Source: Thuidium tamariscinum
Lineage: Eukaryota > Streptophyta > Bryopsida > Hypnales > Thuidiaceae
Reading direction: 5' to 3'
NCBI GenBank assembly: GCA_947034885.2
Contig: OX344749.2
Span: forward strand, 33,165,182 to 33,229,181
DNA length: 64,000 bases
Shown: positions 1 to 12,255 of the stretch, in pieces
How the letters are laid out: every line of letters starts with the position of its first letter
Position numbering within the stretch: position 1 is the first letter of the stretch
Program-made: the position numbers and the translations under genes
The notes under the pieces: model-generated
What the model was told of the DNA's origin: nothing
Seen by the model: the letters and a program-made list of their open reading frames with translations, nothing else
The model's database searches: none

Positions 1-330
1 GATATGAATATAGACATTGATACCAAATATAGATACGATATACAAATTATCATATCATTTATCCCATATCCTTTGTCTCCAAGCCCACCCTCTGAGAATT
101 ATAAAAGAGGGTGGAGGTGGGGGTTTTACAAGTTAAAAAAATTTTAATTTAATATTTATATCAGATCAAGAGGGGAGGGTGGTTTCAAAAGTTTCAAAAT
201 TTTAATATTTAAATTAGATTGGAAGGGGGGAGGTGCAAAATTTAAAATTTTAATTTTTTTTAGTTTTTGAGCTCATTGTGACACAGTTTGTCACAATGAG
301 CAATGAGCTCAAAAGAGGCAGTCACTACTT
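1..330. repeat. AT-rich repeat ending in a hairpin (copy 1, cut by window start)
   Basis: The first ~80 bases are GATATGAATA-like degenerate short repeats. They are followed by purine/T-rich stretches and a strong imperfect hairpin at about 265-314, whose arms are TTTTGAGCTCATTG and CAATGAGCTCAAAA with TGACA/TGTCA inside. The right arm carries an extra 7-base CTCATTG. The same order (GATATG-like repeat, G-rich tract, hairpin, then AAAAGAGG.AGT) recurs at 8511-8860, so this is one family. I cannot assign a class, and the left end lies outside the window. Confidence 0.6.
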
Positions 331-339
331 CACTCACAA

Positions 340-950
340 AGAGAGATATTTGAAATCTACCAACATGTATAGTTGTAAATTATAATTTCAATACTACACA
401 CTTAGACACCTTCTTAAGGCCTAAAGAATTGATTATTTACCATAAATTTTTTTGTCATGAGATCACCTCTATGTTGGTGAGATGTATGCTAAATTTTAAG
501 TTCAAAAGATTCATCCCAAAAAAGATATTTGAAATTTATTAACATGTGTAGTTGCAAAAATGATTTTTTACATCCATGTCAAACTTTGACTCACAAAATG
601 ACACTATACCAAAGACTGAAAAAATCATTCTTACAACTATACATGTTGGTAGATTTCAAATATATTTTTCTGTGTCAATCTTTTGAACTTGAAATTTGGT
701 ACACATCTTATTGATGTACAGGTGATTTCATGACAAAAATTTCATGATAAAAAAAATTCAATCTTTAGAGCAATGAATTTTTTCTCACAACTACACATGT
801 TGGTAGACTTTGAATATCTTTTTTGTGTAAATCTTTTGGTTTTGTGTAATTAATATAGACATGATCTTGTAAAAAAAATTTAATGGTAAAAAAACCAATA
901 TTTTAGGCCTTGAGACGGTGTTAAAGTTGGCAGCAATGAAATTTCTTTCA
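340..950 (-). repeat. Diverged copy of the 177-bp-unit foldback element
   Basis: Units containing ATCTACCAACATG.TAGTTG occur in one orientation at about 355 and 535 and inverted at about 635 and 800. They flank a loop (about 570-620, TGTCAAACTTTG followed by CACAAAATGACACTATACC) that matches, in reverse, the loop of the well-preserved element at 35218-36614. No terminal CAGTGG ends are readable, so this is an older truncated copy. From 950 to 1190 I see only AT-rich DNA. Confidence 0.6.
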
Positions 951-1189
951 CAGGGAATGCAAAAATTCATAAATGATTTGTACTCCCACTATACATTGAA
1001 AGCCACAATTATCACTTTCATTAGTTTTGTAACCACCTTGTGATCAAAAATTGAGTGACATATAACAAGAATAGGTTTCACAAAATCTTCATGAAAAAAA
1101 TTCCCAACAATTTTGTTTTAGACCAAAAAAGTGTAAGAAAATTCAAATCTTTCTTAATTCAATTTCACCACACGGGGAAATTTTTCCCT

Positions 1190-2152
1190 TCCACACACCC
1201 ATGTGGCAGATATGCCTAATTCCTCAAGAGGTTGGAAATGGGTCGCCATCCCACAACTTAGAAGAAAAAAGTGGCGGTTTTGGGGTGCACACCTTGTCAG
1301 CCCTAATTTCAGCAAGCCAGTTGCGAACCCAAAACGGCCCGCTCTCTCTCTCGAAGACTGTGTCGTTCCTTCCGTCCTCATCCGTGTGTTGATGCCAACG
1401 CATCTCGAAATAGCCGAGCACCGCGAAGGGAACGGATCTACGTTAGCATAATCTTAACCCGCAACAAAAGGATAGAGCTCAAGCACTTGTCATACATGAT
1501 ATGCTCAACACGTCGATCCAACGCCAGCCAGGGGATTACACTGAAGCGCTACACTTGCCAGTTTGTGCAGAATTCACGACATGCCTGAGTGCCTCATCAT
1601 CGTTCACTAAGTTATATTTTACGTATCAGAATCACGAACGCAGTCGACAGCACGCAATGCACATCTCTCTGGATTTAATTAGTTCTCATTGTTCTCGCAA
1701 AACACACTCTCTTCATTCCGGGAATTCAATCGTTGTGATCGTGATTTTTACATACGTTCTATCCCTCTCGCAGCAATCTGGAATTAGCTCATTGCTACGC
1801 TTAATATGCACAGAAAAAAATGTTCGCTGAGCTGTAATCAATTTACTCTCTCACGCTGTTGCACTCGCTGCGCACCTCGTTAGAATTTCTTCTGGCAATT
1901 CAATCCCTGATTGTCGTCTTTTGTTTCCTTCTTGCGTCCTTGAGAAATTTCGAATATTTAGTGCTATAGTATCAAACCCAGTTCCTGGTCTTCACAATGG
2001 TTCTGGCTTCTTGACTTTTCTAGTCTGGATCCACCTGTGATAAATTGGCTGTATTCGTGGCGTCCCCTGCAATCTGCAATCAGTTGGTGTTGTAACAAGC
2101 AGAAATATAAATTACGTTCTGGAATTCCAGTTTAGAGAAGGGACGGAAAGAG
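1190..2152 (+). promoter_or_regulatory. Presumed promoter and 5' UTR of the mitochondrial carrier gene
   Basis: This stretch is clearly more GC-rich than the repeats on its left and runs into the carrier start codon. It holds a pyrimidine tract (CTCTCTCTCTCG, near 1343-1354) and several unconvincing short open frames on both strands. No TATA box or transcription start can be fixed from sequence alone. Assignment as a 5' region rests on position and composition. Confidence 0.4.
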
Positions 2153-3130
2153 ATGGCTTCTCAGAATTCGAATTCGAAATTTCCCTCCCCCGCCAATTCC
2201 GACACTGGGGTCGCCATCCCTTCGTACGTGAAGGCGGCCTCGGGTTCGTTGGGCGGATTCATGGAGGCTTGTTGCTTGCAACCCATCGACGTGATCAAGA
2301 CGCGCTTGCAGCTGGACGCGCATCGCGAGTACCGCGGCATTTTCCACTGCGGCTCCACAATTGTGCACCGCGAGGGTGTGCGCGCGCTTTGGAAAGGCTT
2401 AACTCCTTTCGCAACTCATCTTACGCTCAAGTACACCCTGCGCATGGGTTCCAACGCGCTCTTTCAATCGGCCTTGGCAAATGCGGACACGGGCAAGCTC
2501 AGCGCGTTGGGGCGTTTCGCAGCGGGATTCGGCGCGGGCGTGCTGGAAGCTGTGGCGATCGTCACACCCTTTGAAGTTGTGAAGATTCGGCTGCAGCAAC
2601 AGAGGAATGAGAGGATTAAGTATACAGGGGCTGTGCATTGTGCGACGACGATCGTGCGGGAGGAGGGGTTGAGAGGGCTGTGGAATGGAGTTGCGCCTAC
2701 CATTGTGCGGAATGGAACCAACCAGGCTGTGATGTTTTCCGCGAAAAACTATTGCGATAAGATTTTGTGGAAGAAATTCGAGGGGGATGGGGTCACTCTT
2801 TTACCGTGGCAGTCGATGGTGTCAGGGTTTATGGCAGGGTTTACTGGGCCTCTGGCGACGGGGCCATTTGATGTTGTGAAGACGCGGCTGATGGCGCAAA
2901 CAAGAGAGGGTGAAGTGCGGTACAAGGGAATGGTGCACGCCATCACGAGAATATATGCTGATGAAGGTTTGTTTGCGTTGTGGAAGGGGTTGCTGCCGCG
3001 GTTGATGCGGATTCCCCCCGGCCAGGCGATCATGTGGGCTGTTGCAGACCAAGTCACAGGGCTGTATGTGAGCAGGTATGCAAAACCAATGTTGAGTGAT
3101 TTCCATTTCTATTTTATTCTCCAGAGGTGA
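2153..3130 (+). CDS. SFC1: Mitochondrial succinate/fumarate-type carrier (SLC25 family)
   Basis: Predicted 325-residue inner-membrane carrier. Three SLC25 repeats are visible, each with the PX[DE]XX[KR] signature: PIDVIKTRLQ (residues 44-53), PFEVVKIRLQ (139-148) and PFDVVKTRLM (238-247). Each is followed by an EG...LW.G matrix-helix motif (LWKG at 79-82, LWNG at 176-179, LWKG near 283-286). Long stretches match what I know of Arabidopsis mSFC1 (At5g01340), such as CCLQPIDVIKTRLQL and GLLPRLMRIPPGQAIMWAVA. That family exchanges cytosolic succinate for matrix fumarate. The frame has no intron. The start is the first ATG in the frame, about 25 codons before the first helix. The C-terminus VTGLYVSRY matches the family, but about 15 extra residues follow; GT donors at 3068 (GTGAGC) and 3076 (GTATGC) could splice these away. 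Confidence 0.93.
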   Translation: MASQNSNSKFPSPANSDTGVAIPSYVKAASGSLGGFMEACCLQPIDVIKTRLQLDAHREYRGIFHCGSTIVHREGVRALWKGLTPFATHLTLKYTLRMGSNALFQSALANADTGKLSALGRFAAGFGAGVLEAVAIVTPFEVVKIRLQQQRNERIKYTGAVHCATTIVREEGLRGLWNGVAPTIVRNGTNQAVMFSAKNYCDKILWKKFEGDGVTLLPWQSMVSGFMAGFTGPLATGPFDVVKTRLMAQTREGEVRYKGMVHAITRIYADEGLFALWKGLLPRLMRIPPGQAIMWAVADQVTGLYVSRYAKPMLSDFHFYFILQR

Positions 3131-4777
3131 ACTTTTCTACTCGTGTAAATCTATGTGTGCTTATTTGTACTTTCTATGGGCCATCGTGAGTAGGGGACCT
3201 GCACAAAATCTACACTGCACTCATAGGAAGTACACATGTAGAACTGCACATTGGTTGTTTTCATTGCCTGATTAGCAACAGCTTGAAGGATGATCTCCTC
3301 AGACTGTATAGGTTATTAATTCATGTGTGTGAAACATGAATCACAGGACTTCAAGCTCTGATTTAAACTTGAAATCGCAATCACGAAACGTTTATCTGTA
3401 GTAGCGAGTTGGATGCACCACCGCGTGCATTTTGATTTTAATCTCGAAGAGTCTCCGAGGGACCTGTTCGTGGTGGTCATGAGAAGTCACGAATCTCATG
3501 CAGCGAAGATGGATACCCGAATGTTTCTTCCTCTATCAACTAAGCCTATCTCCTATCAGTGATCACATTTTGCCGCCAAGGACACCTACTCACTTCAGGA
3601 CATTGAATTGGAGACCTCATTAGCAAGTTTACGGTGAATAGTCAGGCTTGAAAAGCGAATGTGGACGACTTCGAGCTCAAGGGAACAGACGACGACAGCT
3701 CCCTAGGTAACACAGTCACAGCTCCAGGGCTCGGAAGCTCCCTCACTGAGAAGCCAAAGCGGAGGAGTGCAGCAAATTCTGGATACATTGCTGTCCTTCT
3801 CCAATAGATATCATTTACATCCGTAAGATCATTCAATTCCATAGTTCTACTTCTTAAAGGTTATAATAGTTCTACGGCAGTGCTCAAATTTCTTATTAAT
3901 TCTTTTACGGATTGAAAGGAGCAAACAATTCCAGAGTTTTTTTTGACAGGACTAAGCTGAAGCAAGTACCAGCCATGTGGTTTTACATAGCTTCAGTTTA
4001 CGAGCTCACAATCCTCATAAGAGGACGATGATAATCATGGCAGAGAAACCCAGAACGTGGTCAGTTCCTTCTACAAAACCGTCTTGGTACTTTAAACCCA
4101 TCAAGGACAGAGAAGCTCAAAATTGGGCCTCATGTTTCTTTTAGCAATTAGGCAATATGGGAACTTCATTCACTCTATTCTATATGTATATTTTTGACCA
4201 ACACCGGCTGTGTACTTTAATGACTCTGATGCAAAACTTGGTTACGTCTGAATTGTGTTTTTCACATCCTGGTCATTCTCATTTTTGCAGCGGACATGCT
4301 TGAAGAGGCCGAGCTTCAGCTGTGAACAGTTTTGCAAATTAAATGGCCAGCCTCTTGAACGCACAGTCTCCTTGAAGCTCTCAGCAAACTTGCAATGCAG
4401 ACTCTAACAAGCAGCAACGCTACAAGTGGTTTTGCAATTTTCTTTTTGGTGTAGCTGCATTGTAGATGAAACTTATTTCATGCTCGGGACAAGGGCTACA
4501 TTTTTAAACGGCGACAAACACTCACATTCAAAAGTAACCAAACTTTATGGTTGCAATGCATCGTCCTTTCGTATAGAGACAATATGTAAAGAGTGACAAC
4601 AGCAACACTTGTTGATTTTATGCTAAAGAATCGAAGAAAACTGCAACGAAGAGTGAATGACCAATCTTGTTTGTATGCTGAGAATAGAAAAATCGAAATG
4701 ATAGGAAGTCAAGAGGAAAAACTCTCTTATTTATTACAAACCAAAAATAAAAGGGTCTACAACTAGATCCAAGTAAG
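3131..4777. other. 3' UTR and intergenic region
   Basis: Mixed-composition DNA between the carrier stop codon and the tRNA gene. It must contain the carrier 3' UTR, but no poly(A) site can be fixed. A polypyrimidine-AG acceptor-like site near 4290 is the only splice-like signal, and reading on from it gives nothing resembling a carrier C-terminus. The open frames here look like chance. Confidence 0.5.
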
Positions 4778-4849
4778 TGTGGCTGCTGGGATTCGAGCCC
4801 AGGTCTCCACGGCCACAACGTGGAATTCTCACCACTAAACTACAGCCAC
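4778..4849 (-). tRNA. tRNA-His (anticodon GTG)
   Basis: On the minus strand a complete cloverleaf can be drawn. The acceptor stem is GTGGCTG paired with CAGCCAC plus discriminator A, followed by a D-arm around TAGTTTAGTGGTGAGA. The anticodon stem-loop is CCACG-TTGTGGC-CGTGG with anticodon GTG, and the T-arm is CTGGGCTCGAATCCCAG. It has 72 nt, no intron and an encoded 5' G opposite the 3' C, typical of plant nuclear tRNA-His. A T-rich stretch (TTTTATTTTT) about 25-30 bases downstream on that strand could be the pol III terminator. Confidence 0.95.
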
Positions 4850-4965
4850 TGAGTTGATGTCCACGGAACGCAAGCTAAAAACTATAAATAAAATTCAAGT
4901 ATCAATATAGTATTTGCATTCAGTATAGGACTCCAGGTACTGTATACAAGGGAAACTTGCACGGA

Positions 4966-6035
<1,070 letters not shown>

Positions 6036-6166
6036 CAGTGACCTCAGAACAGATTCAGGAGTTTTAGCCAAATGTTCATTCCTGGAAGATTTTTAAAAAT
6101 TTATACAAAAGGCATGGAAAAATTAAGTAGAAAATGAGCGAAATTTAACCAGTTTTGGGATCACTG
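6036..6166 (+). mobile_element. 131-bp hAT-type miniature element (CAGTGA family, copy 1)
   Basis: Ends CAGTGACCTC...GGGATCACTG. Flanking octamers CTCCAGGG (6028-6035) and CTCTAGGG (6167-6174) match at 7 of 8 bases, as an aged hAT target duplication would. A second copy lies inverted at 55867-55996. Confidence 0.8.
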
Positions 6167-8027
6167 CTCTAGGGGTGCAATTAAAAAAAAATGCCCGTAA
6201 TTTGTGCCGTGTTTAGCGTATGCTCTTAATCCCCAAATGCCCAAGCCTTTCCAAATGTGTTTTGACTATGAAAAAAGAGCATTGACTTGTAGTTATCCCT
6301 AATGAAGTAAGTTATGTTTTTTTCTAAATCTAGTTGTATAGATGTTTATAAAGCTTCTTTATTCATATGTACATTAATTTTGAGTGCAAAATTTTATGGG
6401 AGTTGGGAGATTATATCAAGAGAAATGTACATTTTCTATTTTTAGTATGTTGCCTTTGTGCATAATGTTTAAAAAATTTGCGTTTAAATTTAATTTTTTT
6501 TGAATTGGAGGTAACATGAACAACTACAAAGAGTGTTAGCACACAAAAATGCACTTCCAAAAAACTAAATTTTACATGAAAAAACATCAAACTGATTACA
6601 CAATCCACCTTGCAATTGGTGAAATGCAATTTTCTTTTATAAGTAGAAATTGCAAATAGCTTCAAATTAAGACTTGCATGTTGAAATTTTCAATTGTGAA
6701 AATGATGAAAAGACTTTAAACTTTTCATTGCGACCATTCTCAAAGCAAATGGATAGGGGTAAGTTCTTCAATCTCAAATCAAGTGAAATTACTAAGCTTT
6801 GCATAAAGCCACAAAATTAAGTAAAATTGGCCATCTTTACATTCTAGTTATTGAGTGTGTATATATATAATAAAAATTTCAATATTTAACCTTCAAAATT
6901 GCCTAAATTTTTTTTAAATGGACAAAGGAATTTAATTGCCTATAGAGAGAATTGGGCCTAAAATTTCAAATTGACCATGTATGGTCAACTGGGTACAGTA
7001 GTTAGGAGTTAACTTCTTCCAACTGATTAGGGGGTTCTAAATGCAAATATGAATTCAAAATTTGCAAATTTTATCATGTACATGGGAAAAATAAATAAAT
7101 TCAGCATTAATTTTCTCTTTAAGGACAAACAAGGTTCACTTCACCCCAATGACTTTAGAGATAGTTTATATTCCCACCAAAGCAATAAAATCAATCTATT
7201 TTTGAACCAATAGGTGTATCTTCATTTCTATACTAATTCAAAGGTCATTCATTGTTTATTTTTTACTTGCAATATTCTTATAGTAATGACACTTGAATTT
7301 TAATCCTTAAAAGATGTCATGGATCCAAAGTGTCCAATGGATGACTACTATTAACTATAGAAATAAAGAATGCACCTATTGGTCCAATAATGAGGACGAT
7401 TTGGTGACTACTTTAGTTATGGAAGGTGCATCTTACAAAGATTAACATTTCTTTTTACCCTTGAAGGATGGGAATCTTAGAAGAACAAGGCCTATCACCG
7501 AGGTAATCAATAAAAATAATTAGATATTTGGATGAAATTGTTGCACAACTAATATTTGTAGTAGCTTAAAAGTCATGCACCAAACATTTTCTTTGCTCTA
7601 CAATGATTCATGGACAAAAGTCTTGTTGATAGCAATGACTAATTTCATCATACAACCATCTTAAAATTTTACCTTTTGACAAAGTTTTGCTTGTGAAATT
7701 TTTTATTATCCTATTGTATAGGATTTATGAACTACCAATATGGAATACTTCAAAACATTTAGAAAAACATATTTGACAACAAAACTAGTTGTATCGGATA
7801 TTTTATATGAACTATGAAAGTTTGCATAAGATAATAATGCAAATCATTCAATTTTTGAAAATAATAATAATAATTCTGTATTTATTTTGAAGTCCATTAT
7901 GTCGCAATATATTTCAAATGAATGATGCTAGTGTATGAGCTGTGAAGCATGGGCAATGAGTAACTTAGTAAGTAATGCAAAGTGACAATGTATTGAAAAG
8001 TAGTAGTCACTCTTGGTCAATTGATTA
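6167..8027. other. AT-rich intergenic DNA, no gene
   Basis: No convincing coding frame on either strand. A terminus of the TTAA-ended family (TTAATCCCCAAATGCCCAAG) starts near 6227, but I cannot find its partner end. The rest is presumably older transposon debris. Confidence 0.5.
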
Positions 8028-8376
8028 CACTAGAAGAAAACTACGTTGTGTTTCACAAAAACTGTGTTAAAACTGTGTTGCCTTAAACGTAATGCGTGGG
8101 GTGGATTGTGTTGAGGTTCTGCTTTGTCAAGCGGAATTTTTCATTCTAACACGAAATTATGCGTTTTCCTAGTTGAATACTACGTTTTCCTTGTTCAATT
8201 TTTTGTTGAAACGTTGAAACACAAAATTTTGCGTTACGAAAGGAGAATTCAACACAATCCACTCCACACGTTATGTTGAACGCAACGTAGTCCCAATACA
8301 GTTTTTGTTAAGTTTAACGCAGTTTTGGCAAGTTTAACGCAGTTTTGGGCAGGAACAATGTAGTTTTCTTTTAGTG
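8028..8376. mobile_element. Non-autonomous CACTA element (349 bp)
   Basis: Ends CACTAGAAGAAAACTACG and ...TGTAGTTTTCTTTTAGTG form inverted repeats of about 20 bases. The 3-bp target duplication TTA (8025-8027 and 8377-8379) is intact, as expected for CACTA (En/Spm). Motifs such as AACGCAGTTTTG are repeated in tandem near the right end and inverted near the left, as subterminal transposase-binding repeats would be. It has no coding capacity. Confidence 0.85.
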
Positions 8377-8510
8377 TTAGTCCCCCTTCTCTCCAAAAAA
8401 TTAAAGGTCGTTCATTTTGTTTTAAAAATTTCTTCCCTTCCAAAATGCTGTTGATTTCACGAAAAATCACAAGCCATTGATCTTCATGAGATTTAATCTG
8501 AGTTTTTCAA

Positions 8511-8860
8511 ATATGAATACAGATATAGATACCATAAGAATAATGGATATGGATACTATACCACATACAGATATGGATATATGAATATGTTACTACATAT
8601 AAATATGGATATATGGATACAAATACAATACTACAAATATAGTAATGTAGTAATGCAAATATAATAATATGAATATGAGTATAAATACGGGATAGGATAT
8701 GGAATGAATTGTCCATGTTGATTGTCAAAGAAATTGGCTTTTGAAAATTACAAGGGGGGGGAGGGTAATGTAAAATTTTCAATTTAAAAACTAAATTTTT
8801 TTTTTGGGTGCACAATGACACAAAGTGTCACAATGCCAATGCACCCAAAAGAGGTAGTAA
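8511..8860. repeat. GATATGGATAC-type minisatellite plus terminal hairpin (copy 2)
   Basis: Positions 8511-8715 are an imperfect short tandem repeat of the type GATATGGATAC. A G-rich tract, an AT stretch and a hairpin (TTTTGGGTGCA... / ...TGCACCCAAAA, 8803-8851, with TGACAC/GTGTCA inside) follow. The hairpin and the following GAGGTAGT match the design of positions 1-330. Confidence 0.6.
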
Positions 8861-9728
8861 TTGCCTAACTCAATATTGTCAAAATACACTAATGGTCATA
8901 ATATAAATTTGTTTTATGGTTGTCTATTAAGTCAAATTTTTGAATTATCCGTGTCAAAACATGCACCTACAAATGATTTTAGGATTTGACTTTGAAGATT
9001 TGTAGAAAGTATTAAAATTTTCTGATTTTTTTTTAAGTTTATGATTTTCATTTATCTATAAGTAAAAAATTAGAAAAGAAAAACTAACTACAATTTTGAC
9101 TCCATCTATACATATTAAATTAACCACTCAAGTTCTAACAACTTTTTGGCAAAGGGTGTTTTCAAAGAGTCATCCCACATTGATATTTTTGTGCAACTAG
9201 ACATTCTTGAAATTTTTAACTTCAACCTTATGAAAGTAGAGACTATCAATGTAGTATGCAAGGAATTAATTATAAAAAATATTGACTATGGGATTTTAAA
9301 TTATAACAATTTTGGATGATCAACTTATAAGCAAAAAAATGCAACTTTCAGGAAAAAATATTTATAAAAAGATGAATAATATTATTTTACCCCCCCTAAA
9401 GAAATTAGATTGGAATCTAAGGCAAATGTAGTAATTTTTAATTTAAAAGAATCAAAAATTAAAAAAACTCCCTCAAATTTGTACAAATTTTCAAACAGGA
9501 GGATTAGAAAACCAAAATTGACCAAATTAGCTCCTATAAAAAAAAATTTAATTAAATATGCATCAATTTTTGAAATTTAACAATTGACATTATAAGCTTA
9601 CCATTTTGAAATTCTTCAAGAAAATTTGAAATCATTCTAATTAGTTTGTAATCATGATTACAATAGATTGAACGTTATATTTTCTTCAGTTGCTAAAAAT
9701 ACAACTTCACTCTACTTAGTTTGTAATC
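8861..9728. other. AT-rich intergenic DNA, nothing recognised
   Basis: No coding frame, RNA gene or clear repeat end was found here. Confidence 0.4.
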
Positions 9729-11000
9729 TTAACCCCTAAATGTTTTTGACTATGTTTTCACCAAAAATATTCTCAAACTGCCATTTTTAATACAAGTACT
9801 AAAAATTAGAAAAAAAACATTTTTGACACATGTAACCATAGGATCTTATAATACACTAGCTATAAGAAGAACTTTGGAATTTTTCACCATGTAGATTGCA
9901 GGATATTAGTGTTTGAAGTCACAAAAATCATTTTTTTGACCCCATAAAAACCAAGTAGATGCACTTCACAAGTTCACACTTGTATGAAAAATATTTCAAA
10001 TTGTTGGTTACTCTTTGGATTTATTCAAGAGAAGTTAGCCACATGCTTGAAAATTTTCAAATGATTTGGAATTGTACAACATATAAGAAAAAATAGTAAG
10101 TGGAAAAAAATAGAAAATGATGCAAATTACTAAATTAGAAATAATTTCTTTATGGAAATCAAAAATGCCAATTCCAATAGTTAAAATGTTATAATATACA
10201 ATATACAACTGCTTTGTTTATTTTTTTCCAAAAATATTAAAAATTAAATTAAATTAATCTTTTCTAGCTTTTTTGTAGTGTAGAAATTCTAGAACTACCG
10301 ATAAACTACTCGGAACTAAAACTCCTCATAACTTTTGACTCATTGATCAAAATAAAATAATTCAAAGCTTTCTGCTTAGATATAAATCTAAAATACTAAT
10401 TTCAAGTTTAAAAATAATAATAATGATAATAATAATTTTGAAGAAGTTTCTTTTTTGCTGAAGTAGCTTGTTGAGCAATGAAAACTACATATCTTACAAT
10501 AACTTTTATCTATGTAGGCAAAAGTTATAAAAATTGTTGGGACTCAAAGGTAATTCAGAGTTAGTTGTTTGAAATTGGTATCGTGTCAAAAAAAGGAGTT
10601 TGGACATTTAGAAATTAATCACTTTAGATTGAACCTTGTATTTTTTAAGTTGCTAATAATACAACTTTGAAATAATTTCCTCTAGATTCAATTTACTTGT
10701 ACAAAACAAAGACTGAAATTGTCCAAGAAAATATTTTTTGTCCATCTCTACTATTACTTTTATTGTAAAACATTGATGTTTGCTCCCCTATTCTAAGTAA
10801 GGCTACATTTTTTAAATAAATTGTTAAACACTTCTCACATTGAAATTATAAAAATTGAAAAATGCAAGAAGTGTATCAACTTGTTAACTCTCTACAAAAT
10901 CCTACTTTTCAAAATATTGAGATTTGTTTCATGCTACTAAAAATTAGCCTTTTGGAATTTGAATAGAATACATTGCATCCTATAGCTCTTAAGGGGTTAA
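9729..11000 (+). mobile_element. TTAA-ended non-autonomous element (about 1.27 kb)
   Basis: Starts TTAACCCCTAAATG and ends ...AAGGGGTTAA. Its interior carries the landmarks shared by this family in the window: ATGTAACCATAGGATCTT near 9835, and CTCATAACTTTTGACTCATTG near 10325. No protein is encoded. The class is unknown; the TTAA at both ends could be target site or element. Confidence 0.6.
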
Positions 11001-11191
11001 AGAAAATGATTTAAGGTATTTTTGCCTTACATCTAAAAAAAATGCAAGCTAATTATGGAGCTAGTTCTTTATGAATCTGCTTTATGGGGACCCGTAAATT
11101 TCCTAGAAGAGGGAATATGCATGTTTTTTTATAAGGTCTACTTCTTTCTCTTGACACATTAAGGATGAAATTTCCTATCTAATTCCTTGAG

Positions 11192-11499
11192 ACTTAAAGT
11201 TGAGGCACCAATAACCAACCCTGCCTAATACCCAACTTATAGAGGTACAATGTCTATATATGTCCTACATTTTGACATGGGAAAAATTTGCACCACCTTA
11301 TACTCACTTTTTTGGTTTTTTTCTAGTCATTTATCGCTAGATTCCAAGTCTAATATGCCATTGTTTGTGGTTCCCTCCAGATTTTACCCTTTGGTGGGAC
11401 TTTATTGTTCATCTACAACACCAAAAAAACATTGCTCATACTACGCACAATCAGCTCAAAAATTTCTTAAATGATCAGTTAGTGGTGCTTCAACCTTAG
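11192..11499. mobile_element. Small TIR element of the CTAAGGTTGAAGCACC family
   Basis: Near-inverted ends TTAAAGTTGAGGCACCAATAACC-like (left) and GGTGCTTCAACCTTAG (right). Interior sequence resembles 41114-41540. It has no coding capacity. A target duplication could not be fixed. Confidence 0.5.
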
Positions 11500-12255
11500 A
11501 TAACTTCATTGATCCATTCCCAATATACGCTTCATTCTAAGCGGACCATTCCCAATATATGGTTCTATTCTAATCTGCTTACTATAGAGTATTAAGTAGT
11601 AGAATTGATCTACTTAACTATCCCTTTTACTGAATCAGTTTAATTTGTGGATGCCAGTTTTAGGTTAAAGCCTAATCCAGATTCTGTGCAACAAGCTAGA
11701 ATGTTTCTGGTTTCTCGATGTTTCAAACTAATTAAGTTAAGGTAGACCAACCTATTACCACCATGATTTGCAATTTGACTATCTTAGGGCCAATTCCAAA
11801 TACACATATTTTTCAGAGGTGTGTGCATGTTTCACGAATCTAACCCAAGTGGAATTATAATTTTTTGATCAAAATTGTAATTATTGTGAATTTTTGAAGT
11901 GTTTAGCCCTAAATTACAAAAGCCCATGACTAGGGTCATGAATGCCCTAATAACAATCAATAACCACCTTTTAGGCCCCTATGAGCATCTAAGTATCCAC
12001 CAATTAGTTATTGCCACGTTATCCTAAATGACATAAATGCAGTGATTTTGTCAAATTTCAAGACAAAATTTGTTCATTCCTGGACAAATTTGGATGGTGG
12101 AATGGGTAGAAATGGGGCCAAAAATAGGGTGACGAAAATGGGTTGCAGACAAGATTAGGTTGGTCTACCTTAATGGATCTTAGTTTCCCAATTGGTGCGT
12201 GGATCCTATTGATGATTTCATTCGTAAACAGCTTTGGCGCTCTTGATCAAACTGT
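11500..12255. other. Intergenic DNA, nothing recognised
   Basis: No open frame, RNA gene or element boundary that I can support. Confidence 0.4.

Noticed and set aside
265-330. Helitron 3' end
   Set aside because: There is a hairpin, but no CTAG/CTRR end follows at the expected distance, and the copy at 8803-8851 has none either.
4290-4420. Second coding exon of the carrier gene after an acceptor-like site near 4290
   Set aside because: The uninterrupted frame already reaches the conserved GLY..RY C-terminus; the candidate exon adds nothing family-like in any phase.
8507-8821. 104-codon minus-strand frame rich in I, H and Y
   Set aside because: It is a translation of the GATATGGATAC minisatellite.
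9729-11000. Firm piggyBac assignment for the TTAA-ended family
   Set aside because: TTAA is present at both ends, but the ends beyond it vary and no empty site can be seen; the class is left open.
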